64,000 nt of DNA, from positions 1,302,001 through 1,366,000 of the forward strand of contig NZ_JPOO01000001.1 in assembly GCF_000733925.1 (NCBI RefSeq), written 5' to 3'. Shown one piece after another: positions 1-8,724 of the stretch (positions are counted from its first letter, which is position 1; every line of letters begins with the position of its first letter). The notes beneath the pieces were generated by a model. It saw only the letters and a list, made by a program, of their open reading frames with translations. It ran no database searches and had not been told where the DNA came from. The translations under genes and the position numbers were made by a program. This DNA is from Arenibacter algicola. Lineage in GTDB: Bacteria; Bacteroidota; Bacteroidia; Flavobacteriales; Flavobacteriaceae.

Positions 1-230
1 GAAACATAGGCCACGATCAGGGGCCTGCGTTCATTGGTTTTTCCATATTCTACCAATTTAACCCGATCTGAAGCATTTTCGGCCAGATATTTATAATAGT
101 CCACCACTTGATGGTGCCGTGTAAATTCTGATCCCAATTCATATCCTAAAAATTCGGAGGGAGTTAGTAATGTTTGGGAAATTCCAAAGGCAGTAGAAAG
201 AAGAAAAAAGGTTAGTAGAAGTTTTTTCAT
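1..230 (-). CDS. M14-family zinc carboxypeptidase, N-terminal fragment
   Basis: The gene starts at 230 on the minus strand and runs off the left edge, so only about 76 residues are visible. They begin with a signal peptide (MKKLLLTFFLLSTAFGISQ), as expected of an exported protein. The following segment, with ELGSEFTRHHQVVDYYKYL and KLVEYGKTNERRPL, resembles the start of the M14 peptidase domain in large flavobacterial zinc carboxypeptidases. The zinc ligands lie beyond the edge, so activity cannot be judged. A box reading TAGATTTG on the minus strand (256-263) lies 25 bases before the ATG and fits the Bacteroidetes -7 element. The family call is recognition from a short segment only. Confidence 0.72.
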   Translation of the reverse strand, partial: MKKLLLTFFLLSTAFGISQTLLTPSEFLGYELGSEFTRHHQVVDYYKYLAENASDRVKLVEYGKTNERRPLIVAYV

Positions 231-255
231 TTAAATCCGTTGATTTGCTAAGAAT

Positions 256-263
256 CAAATCTA
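256..263 (-). promoter_or_regulatory. candidate -7 box for the M14 peptidase gene
   Basis: TAGATTTG matches TAnnTTTG on the minus strand, giving a leader of about 20 nt before the ATG at 230. No clear TTTG element is seen at the usual upstream distance, so support is partial. Confidence 0.4.
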
Positions 264-432
264 AGGAATATTCGCGATATTAATTGTCATCCAACAGTAC
301 TTGGCATCTTATGGATCGGGTATGGTGTTCATCAAAAAGATATTAAAAAAGTGAATTTTAAACTTCTTAACGTATTTTTAGGAGCTGAAAAAAGGGATAA
401 TTTTATCTTTACCAGCTATTACCAATATTTCT

Positions 433-2034
433 ATGGAAGTCGAATGTATACCCTTTAAAAAAACTGGTTATTTTTCCAATTTGATATGTGATTATCTGGA
501 TGCGAAGGAATCTTTGTCCCCTTTTTATGAAAGGCCGCCCCAAATTGATCAGTATGCCGAGCAGATAAGGGCCAAGCAAAATTTTCCAAGTTCCCATCGT
601 GAAGTTCTGTTTTCGGTTCTTAAAAATCAATATAGGGAAATTGACATTTCGGAGGATACCAAGGTAAATATATCGCTACTCAGGGAGGCCTCAACATATA
701 CAGTGGTAACAGGGCATCAATTAAATTTATTTACGGGACCGTTATATTTTTTATACAAGATCATTTCTACCATCAATTTGACCAAGGAATTAAAGCTTAC
801 CAATCCCGAAAATAACTTTGTGCCTATTTATTGGATGGCGACCGAGGATCATGATTTTGATGAAATAAATTACTTCAATTTTAGGGGGAAAAAATTACAG
901 TGGAATAAAAATGCTTCAGGTGCGGTTGGGCCGTTGGCAACCGATGGACTGGAATCTATCCTGGAAGCTTTTTCCAATGAAATGGGCAATAGTATAAATG
1001 CCAGTAAGCTTAAGGAATGGTTTAGAAAGGCCTATTTGGAACATGATAATCTTACCGATGCTACCCGTTTTTTGGCCAATGAACTTTTTGGTGAACACGG
1101 CTTGGTTATTTTGGATGGCAACGATGCGGCCTTGAAGCGCTTGATGGTGCCTATTGTGAAGCGTGATTTGTTGGAAAACGCTTCTTACAATAAGGTAAGT
1201 GAAACTATAGAGCAACTACAGCTACTACCGGAGAATTACGGTATACAGGTTAATCCTAGGGAAATCAATTATTTTTATTTGTTGGATGGTGTCCGGGAGA
1301 GAATTGTGGGGCAGGATGGCAGATTTTATGTAAACGACACTAAAATTGAATTTAGCCAAGAGGAAATTCTAAAAGAATTGGAGAATTACCCTGAACGTTT
1401 TTCGCCCAATGTAATTACCAGACCTCTTTACCAGGAAGTAATATTGCCCAATTTGTGTTATATAGGAGGCGGCGGTGAATTGGCGTATTGGCTGCAATTG
1501 AAAGCTATGTTTACGGAAATGAAGGTGCCCTTTCCAATATTATTGCTCCGTAATTCGGCCTTGGTCATTACTGGCAAGCAGATGGAGAAATTAAAGCGGA
1601 TGAACATTTCCCTTGCCGATATATTTTTAAATCAAAGTAGTTTTATTAATAAGAAGATCAGGGAAATTTCCAATATTGATATTGACTTTACCCCACAAAA
1701 AAAATATTTACAGGAGCAATTCAGGGAATTGTATGATCTGGCAGCCCAAACGGATGCTTCTTTTGTAGGAGCTGTGAAAGCCCAGGAGGTAAAACAATTA
1801 AAGGGATTGGACAATTTACAAGGAAGATTGCTTAAGGCACAAAAAAGGAAGTTGCAGGACCATGTGGTGCGTATGACCGAAATTCAGAATCAACTTTTTC
1901 CCAATAAATCACTTCAAGAACGCAACCTTAACTTCTCGGAACTTTATCTAGAGTATGGAGAGCGCTTGATTCCACATTTAATGAAAGCGCTTAGGCCGCT
2001 TTCGGGAGAATTTTCTATTGTAAAAATGGATTGA
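433..2034 (+). CDS. bshC: putative cysteine ligase BshC (bacillithiol synthesis)
   Basis: A 533-residue protein of the normal family length. BshC is credited with the last step of bacillithiol synthesis, adding cysteine to glucosaminyl malate in the cytoplasm. Family signatures are present: VTGHQLNLFTGP at about residues 92-103, WMATEDHDF near 138 and the glycine-rich GGGGELAYW near 343, followed by a helical, coiled-coil-like region at about 395-470. The start gives a standard N-terminus (MEVECIPF). A near-consensus box TATCTTTA (404-411) lies 21 nt upstream. No bshA or bshB is in this window, so the pathway cannot be confirmed here. The gene stands alone, about 75 bp before the next gene. 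Confidence 0.93.
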   Translation: MEVECIPFKKTGYFSNLICDYLDAKESLSPFYERPPQIDQYAEQIRAKQNFPSSHREVLFSVLKNQYREIDISEDTKVNISLLREASTYTVVTGHQLNLFTGPLYFLYKIISTINLTKELKLTNPENNFVPIYWMATEDHDFDEINYFNFRGKKLQWNKNASGAVGPLATDGLESILEAFSNEMGNSINASKLKEWFRKAYLEHDNLTDATRFLANELFGEHGLVILDGNDAALKRLMVPIVKRDLLENASYNKVSETIEQLQLLPENYGIQVNPREINYFYLLDGVRERIVGQDGRFYVNDTKIEFSQEEILKELENYPERFSPNVITRPLYQEVILPNLCYIGGGGELAYWLQLKAMFTEMKVPFPILLLRNSALVITGKQMEKLKRMNISLADIFLNQSSFINKKIREISNIDIDFTPQKKYLQEQFRELYDLAAQTDASFVGAVKAQEVKQLKGLDNLQGRLLKAQKRKLQDHVVRMTEIQNQLFPNKSLQERNLNFSELYLEYGERLIPHLMKALRPLSGEFSIVKMD

Positions 2035-2065
2035 TCCGCACTTTTTTATTGCACTTCCGGACAGG

Positions 2066-2094
2066 TTTGTTGACAATCAAAAAGGTTATATTTG
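2066..2094 (+). promoter_or_regulatory. Bacteroidetes-type promoter of the PLP decarboxylase gene
   Basis: TTTG at 2066-2069, a 17-nt spacer and TATATTTG at 2087-2094 match the -33/-7 promoter of Bacteroidetes. The ATG at 2108 lies 13 nt after the -7 box, leaving a leader of only about 10 nt. Confidence 0.6.
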
Positions 2095-2107
2095 TTAAAA
2101 ACAGACT

Positions 2108-3484
2108 ATGTCCATGCACAAAGTAGACTTCGAAATGGTGGAGATGACGCTGGATGTCATGAAATACGCCATTGGTCGAATTACCCATCCGGCTCCAGAG
2201 TTGGGCAAGCCCAAAAAGGAAGAGGAGTTAAAGACCTTGGTAGGGGAAACGATAACTCCTGACGGAATTGGAGGGGAAAGGGCCTTTCAATTGTTTAAAG
2301 AGGTACTTATAAAAGCTACGGTACCTATTGATCATCCCAGACATCTGGCATTTGTACCGGCCTCACCTACACGGGCGGCGGTCATGTTCGACCTGGTAAC
2401 TTCGGCATCGAGCATTCACGGCGCTTATTGGATGGAAGGGGCCGGCGGAATATTTTGTGAGAACGAGGCCATGAAATGGTTGGTGTCCCTAACGGGCTTG
2501 CCAAAGGGATCGTTCGGGGTATTTACCAGTGGAGGTACGGCCGCTAATTTATCTGCCATGGTAACGGCCAGGGAAAATTGGCGGAAGAATCCAGCAAATA
2601 TCAATAAAAAAGGGTTGATCATAACTTCTTCAGGGGCGCACTCATCAGTAAAATCTATGGCCAAGGTTATAGATTGTGATGTGCTTTTGGTGGAAACCGA
2701 GGAACAGATGACTGCAGAGGCCCTAAATAATAGCATAAATTCCTTGGATGCCCAACAAAGAGACAGGTTATTCGCTGTTGTGGCAACTGGAGGCACCACG
2801 AATGCAGGTATTATAGATGATTTGTCCGGTATTGCGGAAATTTGTGGGACGCAAAATCTTTGGTTCCATGTTGATGCTGCCTATGGAGGTGGCGCCTTGG
2901 CCTCCAAATTGGCCCGGCCATTGTTCCAAGGTATAGAAAAGGCGGATAGTATAACCATTGATCCGCATAAATGGCTTTTCTCGCCCTATGATTGTGGTGC
3001 CATAATTTATAAGAATCCGGAATTGGCCAAGGAAGTTCATTCGCAGGAAGGTTCCTATTTGGAAATATTTAAGGATGAAGGCGCCCATGGTTTTAATCCT
3101 TCGGACTATCAAATACAGTTGACACGTAGGGTAAGGGGCTTACCGCTTTGGTTTTCACTGGCCATGCACGGGACCGATAAATATTCCTGGGCCGTTGATC
3201 AGGGTATTGGGTTGGCCAATTTGGCAGGGGAACTAATAGAAAAGCATCCCTTGGTAGAATTGGTAAGGGAGCCCAGTCTTTCCTGTGTACTGTTTAGAAG
3301 AAAGGGATGGCTACCTCAAGATTATACCCATTGGACCTATAAAAATCACAGGGAAGGTTTTGCGCTGGTGACTCCGACCAAGTATAGGCAAAAGGGTGTT
3401 TACGAAACTGTGGCACGTTTTTGTTTTATTAACCCGGATACAACAGAGAAGGATATCTCAATGATATTGGATTCTATGGCCTAG
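2108..3484 (+). CDS. group II pyridoxal-phosphate-dependent decarboxylase
   Basis: A 458-residue fold-type I PLP enzyme of the aromatic-L-amino-acid / glutamate decarboxylase group. It shows FTSGGTAANLSAM (phosphate-binding region, about residue 140), HVDAAYGGG (about 252-260, aspartate to the pyridine nitrogen) and DPHKWLF, whose lysine at about 288 should form the Schiff base. The substrate cannot be read from sequence; aromatic amino acids, glutamate or a diamino acid are all possible. It follows bshC by 73 nt but has its own promoter, so a link to bacillithiol is not implied. Its 3' end faces the PNPOx gene with 31 bp between them and no hairpin there; the next + strand terminator is at 4226-4253. 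Confidence 0.88.
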   Translation: MSMHKVDFEMVEMTLDVMKYAIGRITHPAPELGKPKKEEELKTLVGETITPDGIGGERAFQLFKEVLIKATVPIDHPRHLAFVPASPTRAAVMFDLVTSASSIHGAYWMEGAGGIFCENEAMKWLVSLTGLPKGSFGVFTSGGTAANLSAMVTARENWRKNPANINKKGLIITSSGAHSSVKSMAKVIDCDVLLVETEEQMTAEALNNSINSLDAQQRDRLFAVVATGGTTNAGIIDDLSGIAEICGTQNLWFHVDAAYGGGALASKLARPLFQGIEKADSITIDPHKWLFSPYDCGAIIYKNPELAKEVHSQEGSYLEIFKDEGAHGFNPSDYQIQLTRRVRGLPLWFSLAMHGTDKYSWAVDQGIGLANLAGELIEKHPLVELVREPSLSCVLFRRKGWLPQDYTHWTYKNHREGFALVTPTKYRQKGVYETVARFCFINPDTTEKDISMILDSMA

Positions 3485-3515
3485 AAGGCTGGGATTTGGG
3501 TTGTCTATAACCGTT

Positions 3516-4061
3516 CTAAGGTACCAGATACTCACTTTCCCACAGAATACCAACTTTGGAGAACCGGACCCTTATGTGATTAGGTTGACTTAATTTTAGA
3601 TATTCAATTTTGTAGGGTATAATCTCTACCAGACAGAAATGATTTTCTTCACTTAAATATTCCAAATTCTGTGGATTGATTAAATTACTCCCAGGAGACC
3701 TACTTGTTGTATATTGTTTTTTTGCGTAGCTATCCAGTTTGCCCCAATATTTCTCTTTGGTGCCCTCATCATCTTTGTAGGTTGCCGTGCCTTCAATCTT
3801 CAATTGGAGTAATTTGGCAGGATGGTATAGGAGTAGGCTTACCCTTTTATTTTCTTTTATATGTGTAATTTTTTTGGAGCGCTTATCGGTGTAAAAGGTC
3901 AGTTTTAGATTATCGGAAACATCCCGTAAGACAACGGTCCGCAAACGGGCAACCTGATCCAGTCCTACGGTGGCAAGCGTAAAAAATCGGAAAGGATGGT
4001 CTTTTTCCGTGGGTCCCTTTTGTAGCTCTTCCCTTATTTCTTCTAAGTAAACGGTGGCCAT
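3516..4061 (-). CDS. pyridoxamine 5'-phosphate oxidase-family FMN-binding protein
   Basis: A 181-residue split-barrel flavoprotein. The N-terminal half (PFRFFTLATVGLDQVARLRTVVLRDV, about residues 21-46, then LTFYTDKRSKKITHI) matches the FMN-binding part of PNPOx-like proteins. The C-terminus differs from true PdxH, and a normal pdxH lies at 61737, so this is more likely a paralogue acting on another substrate. It is convergent with the decarboxylase gene. On the plus strand its whole length lies upstream of the terminator at 4226-4253, so it may be covered by antisense transcription. A weak -7 box (TATCTTTA on the minus strand) lies about 20 nt before the ATG. Confidence 0.85.
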   Translation of the reverse strand: MATVYLEEIREELQKGPTEKDHPFRFFTLATVGLDQVARLRTVVLRDVSDNLKLTFYTDKRSKKITHIKENKRVSLLLYHPAKLLQLKIEGTATYKDDEGTKEKYWGKLDSYAKKQYTTSRSPGSNLINPQNLEYLSEENHFCLVEIIPYKIEYLKLSQPNHIRVRFSKVGILWESEYLVP

Positions 4062-4225
4062 GATAATCTTTTTTTATGTTTATTAAAGATAAAAATAATT
4101 GTTGGAGTAGGGTATTTCTTTTCTCAGTTGTTATAGATATAAATTGCTATGAAATTGAAAATAATTTCCAAAGAAATTGTGAGTAGTTATAATTAGTTAA
4201 TTGGTTTAGGTTGGTTTTGATTAGT

Positions 4226-4253
4226 AAGCCCGGTTGGTTACCGGGCTTTTTTT
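4226..4253 (+). terminator. Rho-independent terminator between two divergent genes
   Basis: AAGCCCGGT (4226-4234) pairs perfectly with ACCGGGCTT (4240-4248) around a 5-nt loop, followed by a T run to 4253. The T run is on the plus strand only. The left gene is transcribed away and guaA starts downstream, so no annotated gene ends here. The rest of 4062-4468 shows no ORF I believe. Confidence 0.8.
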
Positions 4254-4468
4254 GTGCTTAAATCTAAAAATCTTTGTAATTGACCTAAAATTAAGCCCAG
4301 TTTGAATATCATTGTTGGGTGTTTTGGCCAATTATTGTGTTTTCCACTATTTAAAAGAAGCCCTTGTTTAAAAGGTCCTATCGGCAAAAAGCTTATTCAA
4401 TATCTTTCTGTTTATAAGTTTTGTGATTATTATCCCCTAAAGATACTTTTTCAAAAATTTCAAATTAC

Positions 4469-4476
4469 TATTTTTG
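4469..4476 (+). promoter_or_regulatory. -7 box immediately upstream of guaA
   Basis: TATTTTTG matches TAnnTTTG and ends 3 nt before the ATG at 4480. Transcription would start at about the A of the ATG, suggesting a leaderless guaA mRNA. No convincing -33 element is seen. Confidence 0.5.
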
Positions 4477-4479
4477 CCC

Positions 4480-6012
4480 ATGCAAAATAACGTCCTCATA
4501 TTAGATTTTGGTTCCCAATATACGCAGCTCATCGCTAGAAGGGTCAGGGAACTCAATATTTTCTGCGAAATTAAACCGTACAACCACTTGCCCGAAGATT
4601 TATCGGAATACAAAGCAGTGATACTTTCTGGATCGCCGTTTTCGGTAAGGGGAGATGATGCACCACATCCTGATTTATCACAAATTAAAGGAAAAAAGCC
4701 TCTGTTGGCCGTTTGTTACGGAGCCCAATATTTGGCACACTTTAACGGTGGCAATGTAGCTCCTTCCAATACCCGTGAATACGGCAGGGCAAAATTGTCC
4801 TTTATAGATCACAGTGAATCCTTTTTTGAAGGTATTTCTGAAGGTAGCCAGGTTTGGATGAGCCATAGTGATACCATAAAGGAATTGCCCGAAGGAGCCA
4901 TTAAACTGGCAAGCACACATGATGTTGAAAATGCAGCCTATAAGCTAAAAGGTGAAGATACCTATGCCATACAATTTCACCCGGAAGTGTATCATACTAC
5001 CGATGGGAAAAAGTTGTTGGAAAACTTTTTGGTCCATATAGCCGGGGTGGCCCAGACCTGGACCCCAGACTCCTTTGTTGAAACTACCGTTGCGGAATTA
5101 AAGGCCAAAATTGGTGATGAAAAGGTGATACTTGGCCTATCTGGAGGAGTGGATTCCACTGTGGCGGCAGTCTTGTTGCACAAAGCAATCGGAAAACATC
5201 TTCACTGTATTTTCGTAAATAATGGATTGTTGCGGAAAAATGAGTTCCAATCGGTGTTGGACCAATATGAAGGAATGGGCCTAAATGTGAAGGGTGTTGA
5301 TGCTTCGGCACGTTTTTTGGACAGCTTGGAAGGAGAAAGCGATCCAGAGAAGAAAAGAAAGGCCATAGGAAGGGTTTTTATAGAGGTCTTTGATGATGAA
5401 TCACACTTGGTGGAAGATGCAAAATGGTTGGCACAGGGGACTATTTATCCTGATGTTATAGAGTCTGTCTCTGCCACTGGAGGTCCGTCAGCGACCATTA
5501 AAAGCCATCATAATGTAGGTGGATTGCCAGATTATATGAAGTTGAAGGTCGTGGAGCCCTTGCGAATGTTGTTTAAGGACGAGGTTAGGCGCGTAGGTGC
5601 CAGTTTGGGAATAGATAAGGAATTGTTGGGTAGACATCCTTTCCCGGGACCAGGCTTGGCCATCCGTATCCTCGGGGATATTACTCGCGAGAAAGTGGCT
5701 ATTTTACAGGAAGTAGATGCCATTTTTATCAACGGATTAAAGGAATGGGGGCTTTATGATAAGGTTTGGCAAGCGGGAGCTATGCTTTTGCCTGTCAATA
5801 GTGTTGGCGTAATGGGGGATGAACGGACCTATGAGAAATGTGTAGCTTTAAGAGCCGTAGAAAGTACGGACGGTATGACGGCAGATTGGGTAAATTTACC
5901 CTATGAGTTCCTGCAAAAAACCTCCAACGACATTATAAATAAGGTTAGGGGTGTAAATAGAGTGGTTTATGATATTAGTTCCAAACCACCGGCAACTATC
6001 GAATGGGAATAA
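4480..6012 (+). CDS. guaA: GMP synthase (glutamine-hydrolysing)
   Basis: A 510-residue two-domain enzyme that aminates XMP to GMP using glutamine and ATP. The N-terminal class I amidotransferase has its nucleophile in AVCYGAQ (Cys79) and the His/Glu pair in QFHPEV (His167, Glu169). The ATP pyrophosphatase domain has the PP-loop LSGGVDST starting near residue 220, and the dimerisation domain ends in the typical PPATIEWE. An in-frame TTG two codons earlier (4474) lies inside the promoter box TATTTTTG, so the ATG at 4480 is preferred. The gene appears monocistronic. Confidence 0.98.
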   Translation: MQNNVLILDFGSQYTQLIARRVRELNIFCEIKPYNHLPEDLSEYKAVILSGSPFSVRGDDAPHPDLSQIKGKKPLLAVCYGAQYLAHFNGGNVAPSNTREYGRAKLSFIDHSESFFEGISEGSQVWMSHSDTIKELPEGAIKLASTHDVENAAYKLKGEDTYAIQFHPEVYHTTDGKKLLENFLVHIAGVAQTWTPDSFVETTVAELKAKIGDEKVILGLSGGVDSTVAAVLLHKAIGKHLHCIFVNNGLLRKNEFQSVLDQYEGMGLNVKGVDASARFLDSLEGESDPEKKRKAIGRVFIEVFDDESHLVEDAKWLAQGTIYPDVIESVSATGGPSATIKSHHNVGGLPDYMKLKVVEPLRMLFKDEVRRVGASLGIDKELLGRHPFPGPGLAIRILGDITREKVAILQEVDAIFINGLKEWGLYDKVWQAGAMLLPVNSVGVMGDERTYEKCVALRAVESTDGMTADWVNLPYEFLQKTSNDIINKVRGVNRVVYDISSKPPATIEWE

Positions 6013-6150
6013 TTTGAGAGCAAGTGCAATGGAATTTTAAATTTCCAGCTGGGCATTAATTTTTAATCTTATTATAACATTGTTGTGTTTATGTTCGTTC
6101 TCAATTTTGTACTTGGCTTATTTTAAATAGAACAAATAAAATCTATACTT

Positions 6151-8316
6151 GTGAAAATATATAGAAAAGTAATATTGACAACATTTTTATTAATGTTGGT
6201 GAGCATCAATGCAGTTGCGCAAAAATTTACTACCCATTCCGTTAAAGCGGGTGAAACTTTGGAAAGTATCGCAAAAAGATACAATGTTAGCGAGCAAGGA
6301 ATATTAAATTACAACAAGGAGATAAAAAAAGGTCAGGCCTTAAGAGCCAATACCATTTTAGTAATACCATCGGCCAATGGCGCGGCTGTAAAAAAAGATA
6401 GTGTTTCAGAAGTAAACACCTTATTGCAAGCGTTACAGGGCGATGAGTCCGCTACTCAACAACGCGAACCTATAGGTTATACCTCACATAGGACCAAAAG
6501 AAAGGAAACCTTGTTTGGTATTTCCAAACAGTACAATATCTCGGAGGATGAAATTAAACGGTACAACAAAGAGTTGTACTCCGTTCAATTGAAAAAGGGC
6601 ATGATTCTTAAGATACCCAAATACAAAAGGGTAGACCCGTCCGAAAAGGCATACATTGAAGAAAATTATGAAATCTATACAGTACAACCCAAAGAAACCC
6701 GTTGGAGTATCGCCAATAAATATGGGATTACTATAGATAGTTTATTGGTATTAAACCCTAAATTGTCCAAAATAACCGATTACCTTTCTTCTGGGCAGGA
6801 GCTTTTATTACCAAAGATATTGGGGAGCTCAATTAAGGATCAAGAAACCCAATTGTACAATTCTTACACCGTTCCGGCCAAGCAAACTTTTTATAGTTTG
6901 GAGAAAAAATTTGGACTAACGGCCAACGAAATTATAGCCTTGAACCCTGAAATAAAAGAAAGGGGAGGGCTAAAGGAAGGTATGGTATTGAGGATACCTG
7001 CGAAGAAGGTGGAGACCGGTGAGGTCAATATAGAGAATTACAATTTTTATGAGGTGAAACCAAAGCAGACCGAGTTTTCACTTACGCGTAAATTTGGGGT
7101 TACCTATAAAGAATTATTGGAGCTTAATCCAGAATTAAAAGATGGCTTAAAGGCGGGCATGGTCTTAAAACTACCGAAGGCCCAGACAGGAAATTTTGAT
7201 GTAAAAAATGCCCTGATCTTGGATAAGATCAACCTAAGGGACAGTATCAATATATTAAACCGTCCAAAGTTAGTTTTTCTTTTGCCATTCAGATTGGATC
7301 GGTTGGATTTAAACAACAACGAGTCCACTAAGAGTGCTATTGAGAACAGAAAGGATGTAAAGTATAGTCTGGGACTCTATTCCGGAGCAATGGTTGCCTT
7401 GGATTCCATAGCTAAACTGGGAATCTCCGTGGATGTTAAAACATATGATACCCAATTGGACATGAATCGCACCAAGGGTATACTGCAAAAGGAAAATTTA
7501 ATCGGGGTATCGGCAATTTTTGGTCCCTTGGAGGCCAAATCTCTAAAGGAGGTAGCGCTGCAAGCCTCGGAATATGGAGTGCCCGTCGTAGCACCCTTAA
7601 CGGATAAGAGCGACTTGAGTTTGAACAATGTGTTTTTTGCCCTTCCTTCGGAAAAGGTGATGGAAGAACATATGATGACCTATGTTGAAGGATTGAGGAC
7701 AAAGGAAAACGTAATCATAATTGCAGATCAAAAAAACAAGCCTACCGAATCCGCTTTGTTAATGAAATTTCCCGGGGCCAAAATAGTGGCCTTAAAGGAA
7801 GATCGTACGGTGGATATCGATAAAATTTCCAAGATACTTTCTATGGAGACCGAGAACTGGGTGTTTTTGGAAACTGATCAGGCCAATGTGGTTTATCATG
7901 TGGGGTCGTTATTAAATTCTTTGATAAGTAAGGAGATTGGCATAAGACTTTTCACAACAGATAAGAACAAGGCTTTTGATAGTGAAATTGTTTCCTATTC
8001 ACATCTTTCCAATTTGAGGTTTACTTATCCTTCAGCTTCTAGGGAAATTGGAGAGAATAGTTTTGTACAGTCCTATAGAAAGAAATATGGTGCAGACCCG
8101 GACGCCTATGCGATACGTGGTTTTGATCTTACTTATGACCTGCTTCTAAAATTGGCCTATAAGAATGATTTGGTTATTGCTTCCAAACTTGTTGGGGAGA
8201 CCGAATATGTGGGCAACAAATTCAATTTTAATAAAGACATCTCTTCCGGCTATTATAACAGGGCTTCATATATTCTCGGATATGAGAATATGAATATTAT
8301 AGAACTAAAGGACTAA
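6151..8316 (+). CDS. exported protein with five LysM repeats and a periplasmic-binding-like domain
   Basis: A 721-residue protein. Residues 1-24 form a signal peptide ending in AVAQ. Five LysM-like repeats follow at about 27-75, 107-155, 175-222, 237-285 and 298-345; each starts with a Y/H-x-V-x-x-x-x-T stretch and ends in a LxIP-type strand, and should bind peptidoglycan. Residues about 370-721 (LVFLLPFRLDRLD, then YSLGLYSGAMVALD and GVPVVAPLTDKSDLS) look like a type I periplasmic binding fold of the leucine-binding / LppC class. The start is a GTG. It begins a tight trio with the OsmC gene (3 nt later) and the DUF922 gene. A role in sensing or organising cell-wall synthesis, by analogy with LpoA-type proteins, is inference. 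Confidence 0.88.
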   Translation: MKIYRKVILTTFLLMLVSINAVAQKFTTHSVKAGETLESIAKRYNVSEQGILNYNKEIKKGQALRANTILVIPSANGAAVKKDSVSEVNTLLQALQGDESATQQREPIGYTSHRTKRKETLFGISKQYNISEDEIKRYNKELYSVQLKKGMILKIPKYKRVDPSEKAYIEENYEIYTVQPKETRWSIANKYGITIDSLLVLNPKLSKITDYLSSGQELLLPKILGSSIKDQETQLYNSYTVPAKQTFYSLEKKFGLTANEIIALNPEIKERGGLKEGMVLRIPAKKVETGEVNIENYNFYEVKPKQTEFSLTRKFGVTYKELLELNPELKDGLKAGMVLKLPKAQTGNFDVKNALILDKINLRDSINILNRPKLVFLLPFRLDRLDLNNNESTKSAIENRKDVKYSLGLYSGAMVALDSIAKLGISVDVKTYDTQLDMNRTKGILQKENLIGVSAIFGPLEAKSLKEVALQASEYGVPVVAPLTDKSDLSLNNVFFALPSEKVMEEHMMTYVEGLRTKENVIIIADQKNKPTESALLMKFPGAKIVALKEDRTVDIDKISKILSMETENWVFLETDQANVVYHVGSLLNSLISKEIGIRLFTTDKNKAFDSEIVSYSHLSNLRFTYPSASREIGENSFVQSYRKKYGADPDAYAIRGFDLTYDLLLKLAYKNDLVIASKLVGETEYVGNKFNFNKDISSGYYNRASYILGYENMNIIELKD

Positions 8317-8319
8317 GCC

Positions 8320-8724
8320 ATGACCTCGAAAGTAACTTATACCGGTGGACTTAGAACAAACTGTGTACATATAAGATCGGGCAATTCCTTTATTACGGAT
8401 GCGCCCTTGGATAACCATGGCCAGGGACAGGCATTTTCCCCAACAGATACTGTTGCCACAGGCTTGGCAAGTTGTATGTTTTCCGTTATGGGAATAAAGG
8501 CCAGGGGTTTGGAATTGGATTTGGAGAATTCCACTGCCGAAGTTATAAAGCATATGGAGGCCGATCCTAGGCGGATTACCAGGATCGATGTTAAATTTAA
8601 TATGCCCAAGATAGTTTCTGACAAACACAGAAAAATTTTGGAGCATACGGCACGTACCTGCCCCGTGCATTATAGTTTGCACCCGGACATTTTAAGAAAT
8701 ATTACTTTTCAGTGGGATCTTTAA
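8320..8724 (+). CDS. OsmC family protein
   Basis: A 134-residue protein of the OsmC/Ohr fold, a group that reduces organic or lipid hydroperoxides using two conserved cysteines. Candidate cysteines are in GLASCMFSVMG (about residue 51) and TCPVHYSLHPD (about residue 110), the expected spacing. It starts 3 nt after the LysM gene stops and overlaps the following GTG start by 13 nt, so the three genes are probably one transcript. Whether it acts on peroxides or belongs to the broader redox-protein branch cannot be told from sequence alone. Confidence 0.9.
   Translation: MTSKVTYTGGLRTNCVHIRSGNSFITDAPLDNHGQGQAFSPTDTVATGLASCMFSVMGIKARGLELDLENSTAEVIKHMEADPRRITRIDVKFNMPKIVSDKHRKILEHTARTCPVHYSLHPDILRNITFQWDL

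Noticed and set aside
4302..4490. 62-codon frame upstream of guaA
   Set aside because: No family resemblance, and it overlaps the guaA promoter and start.
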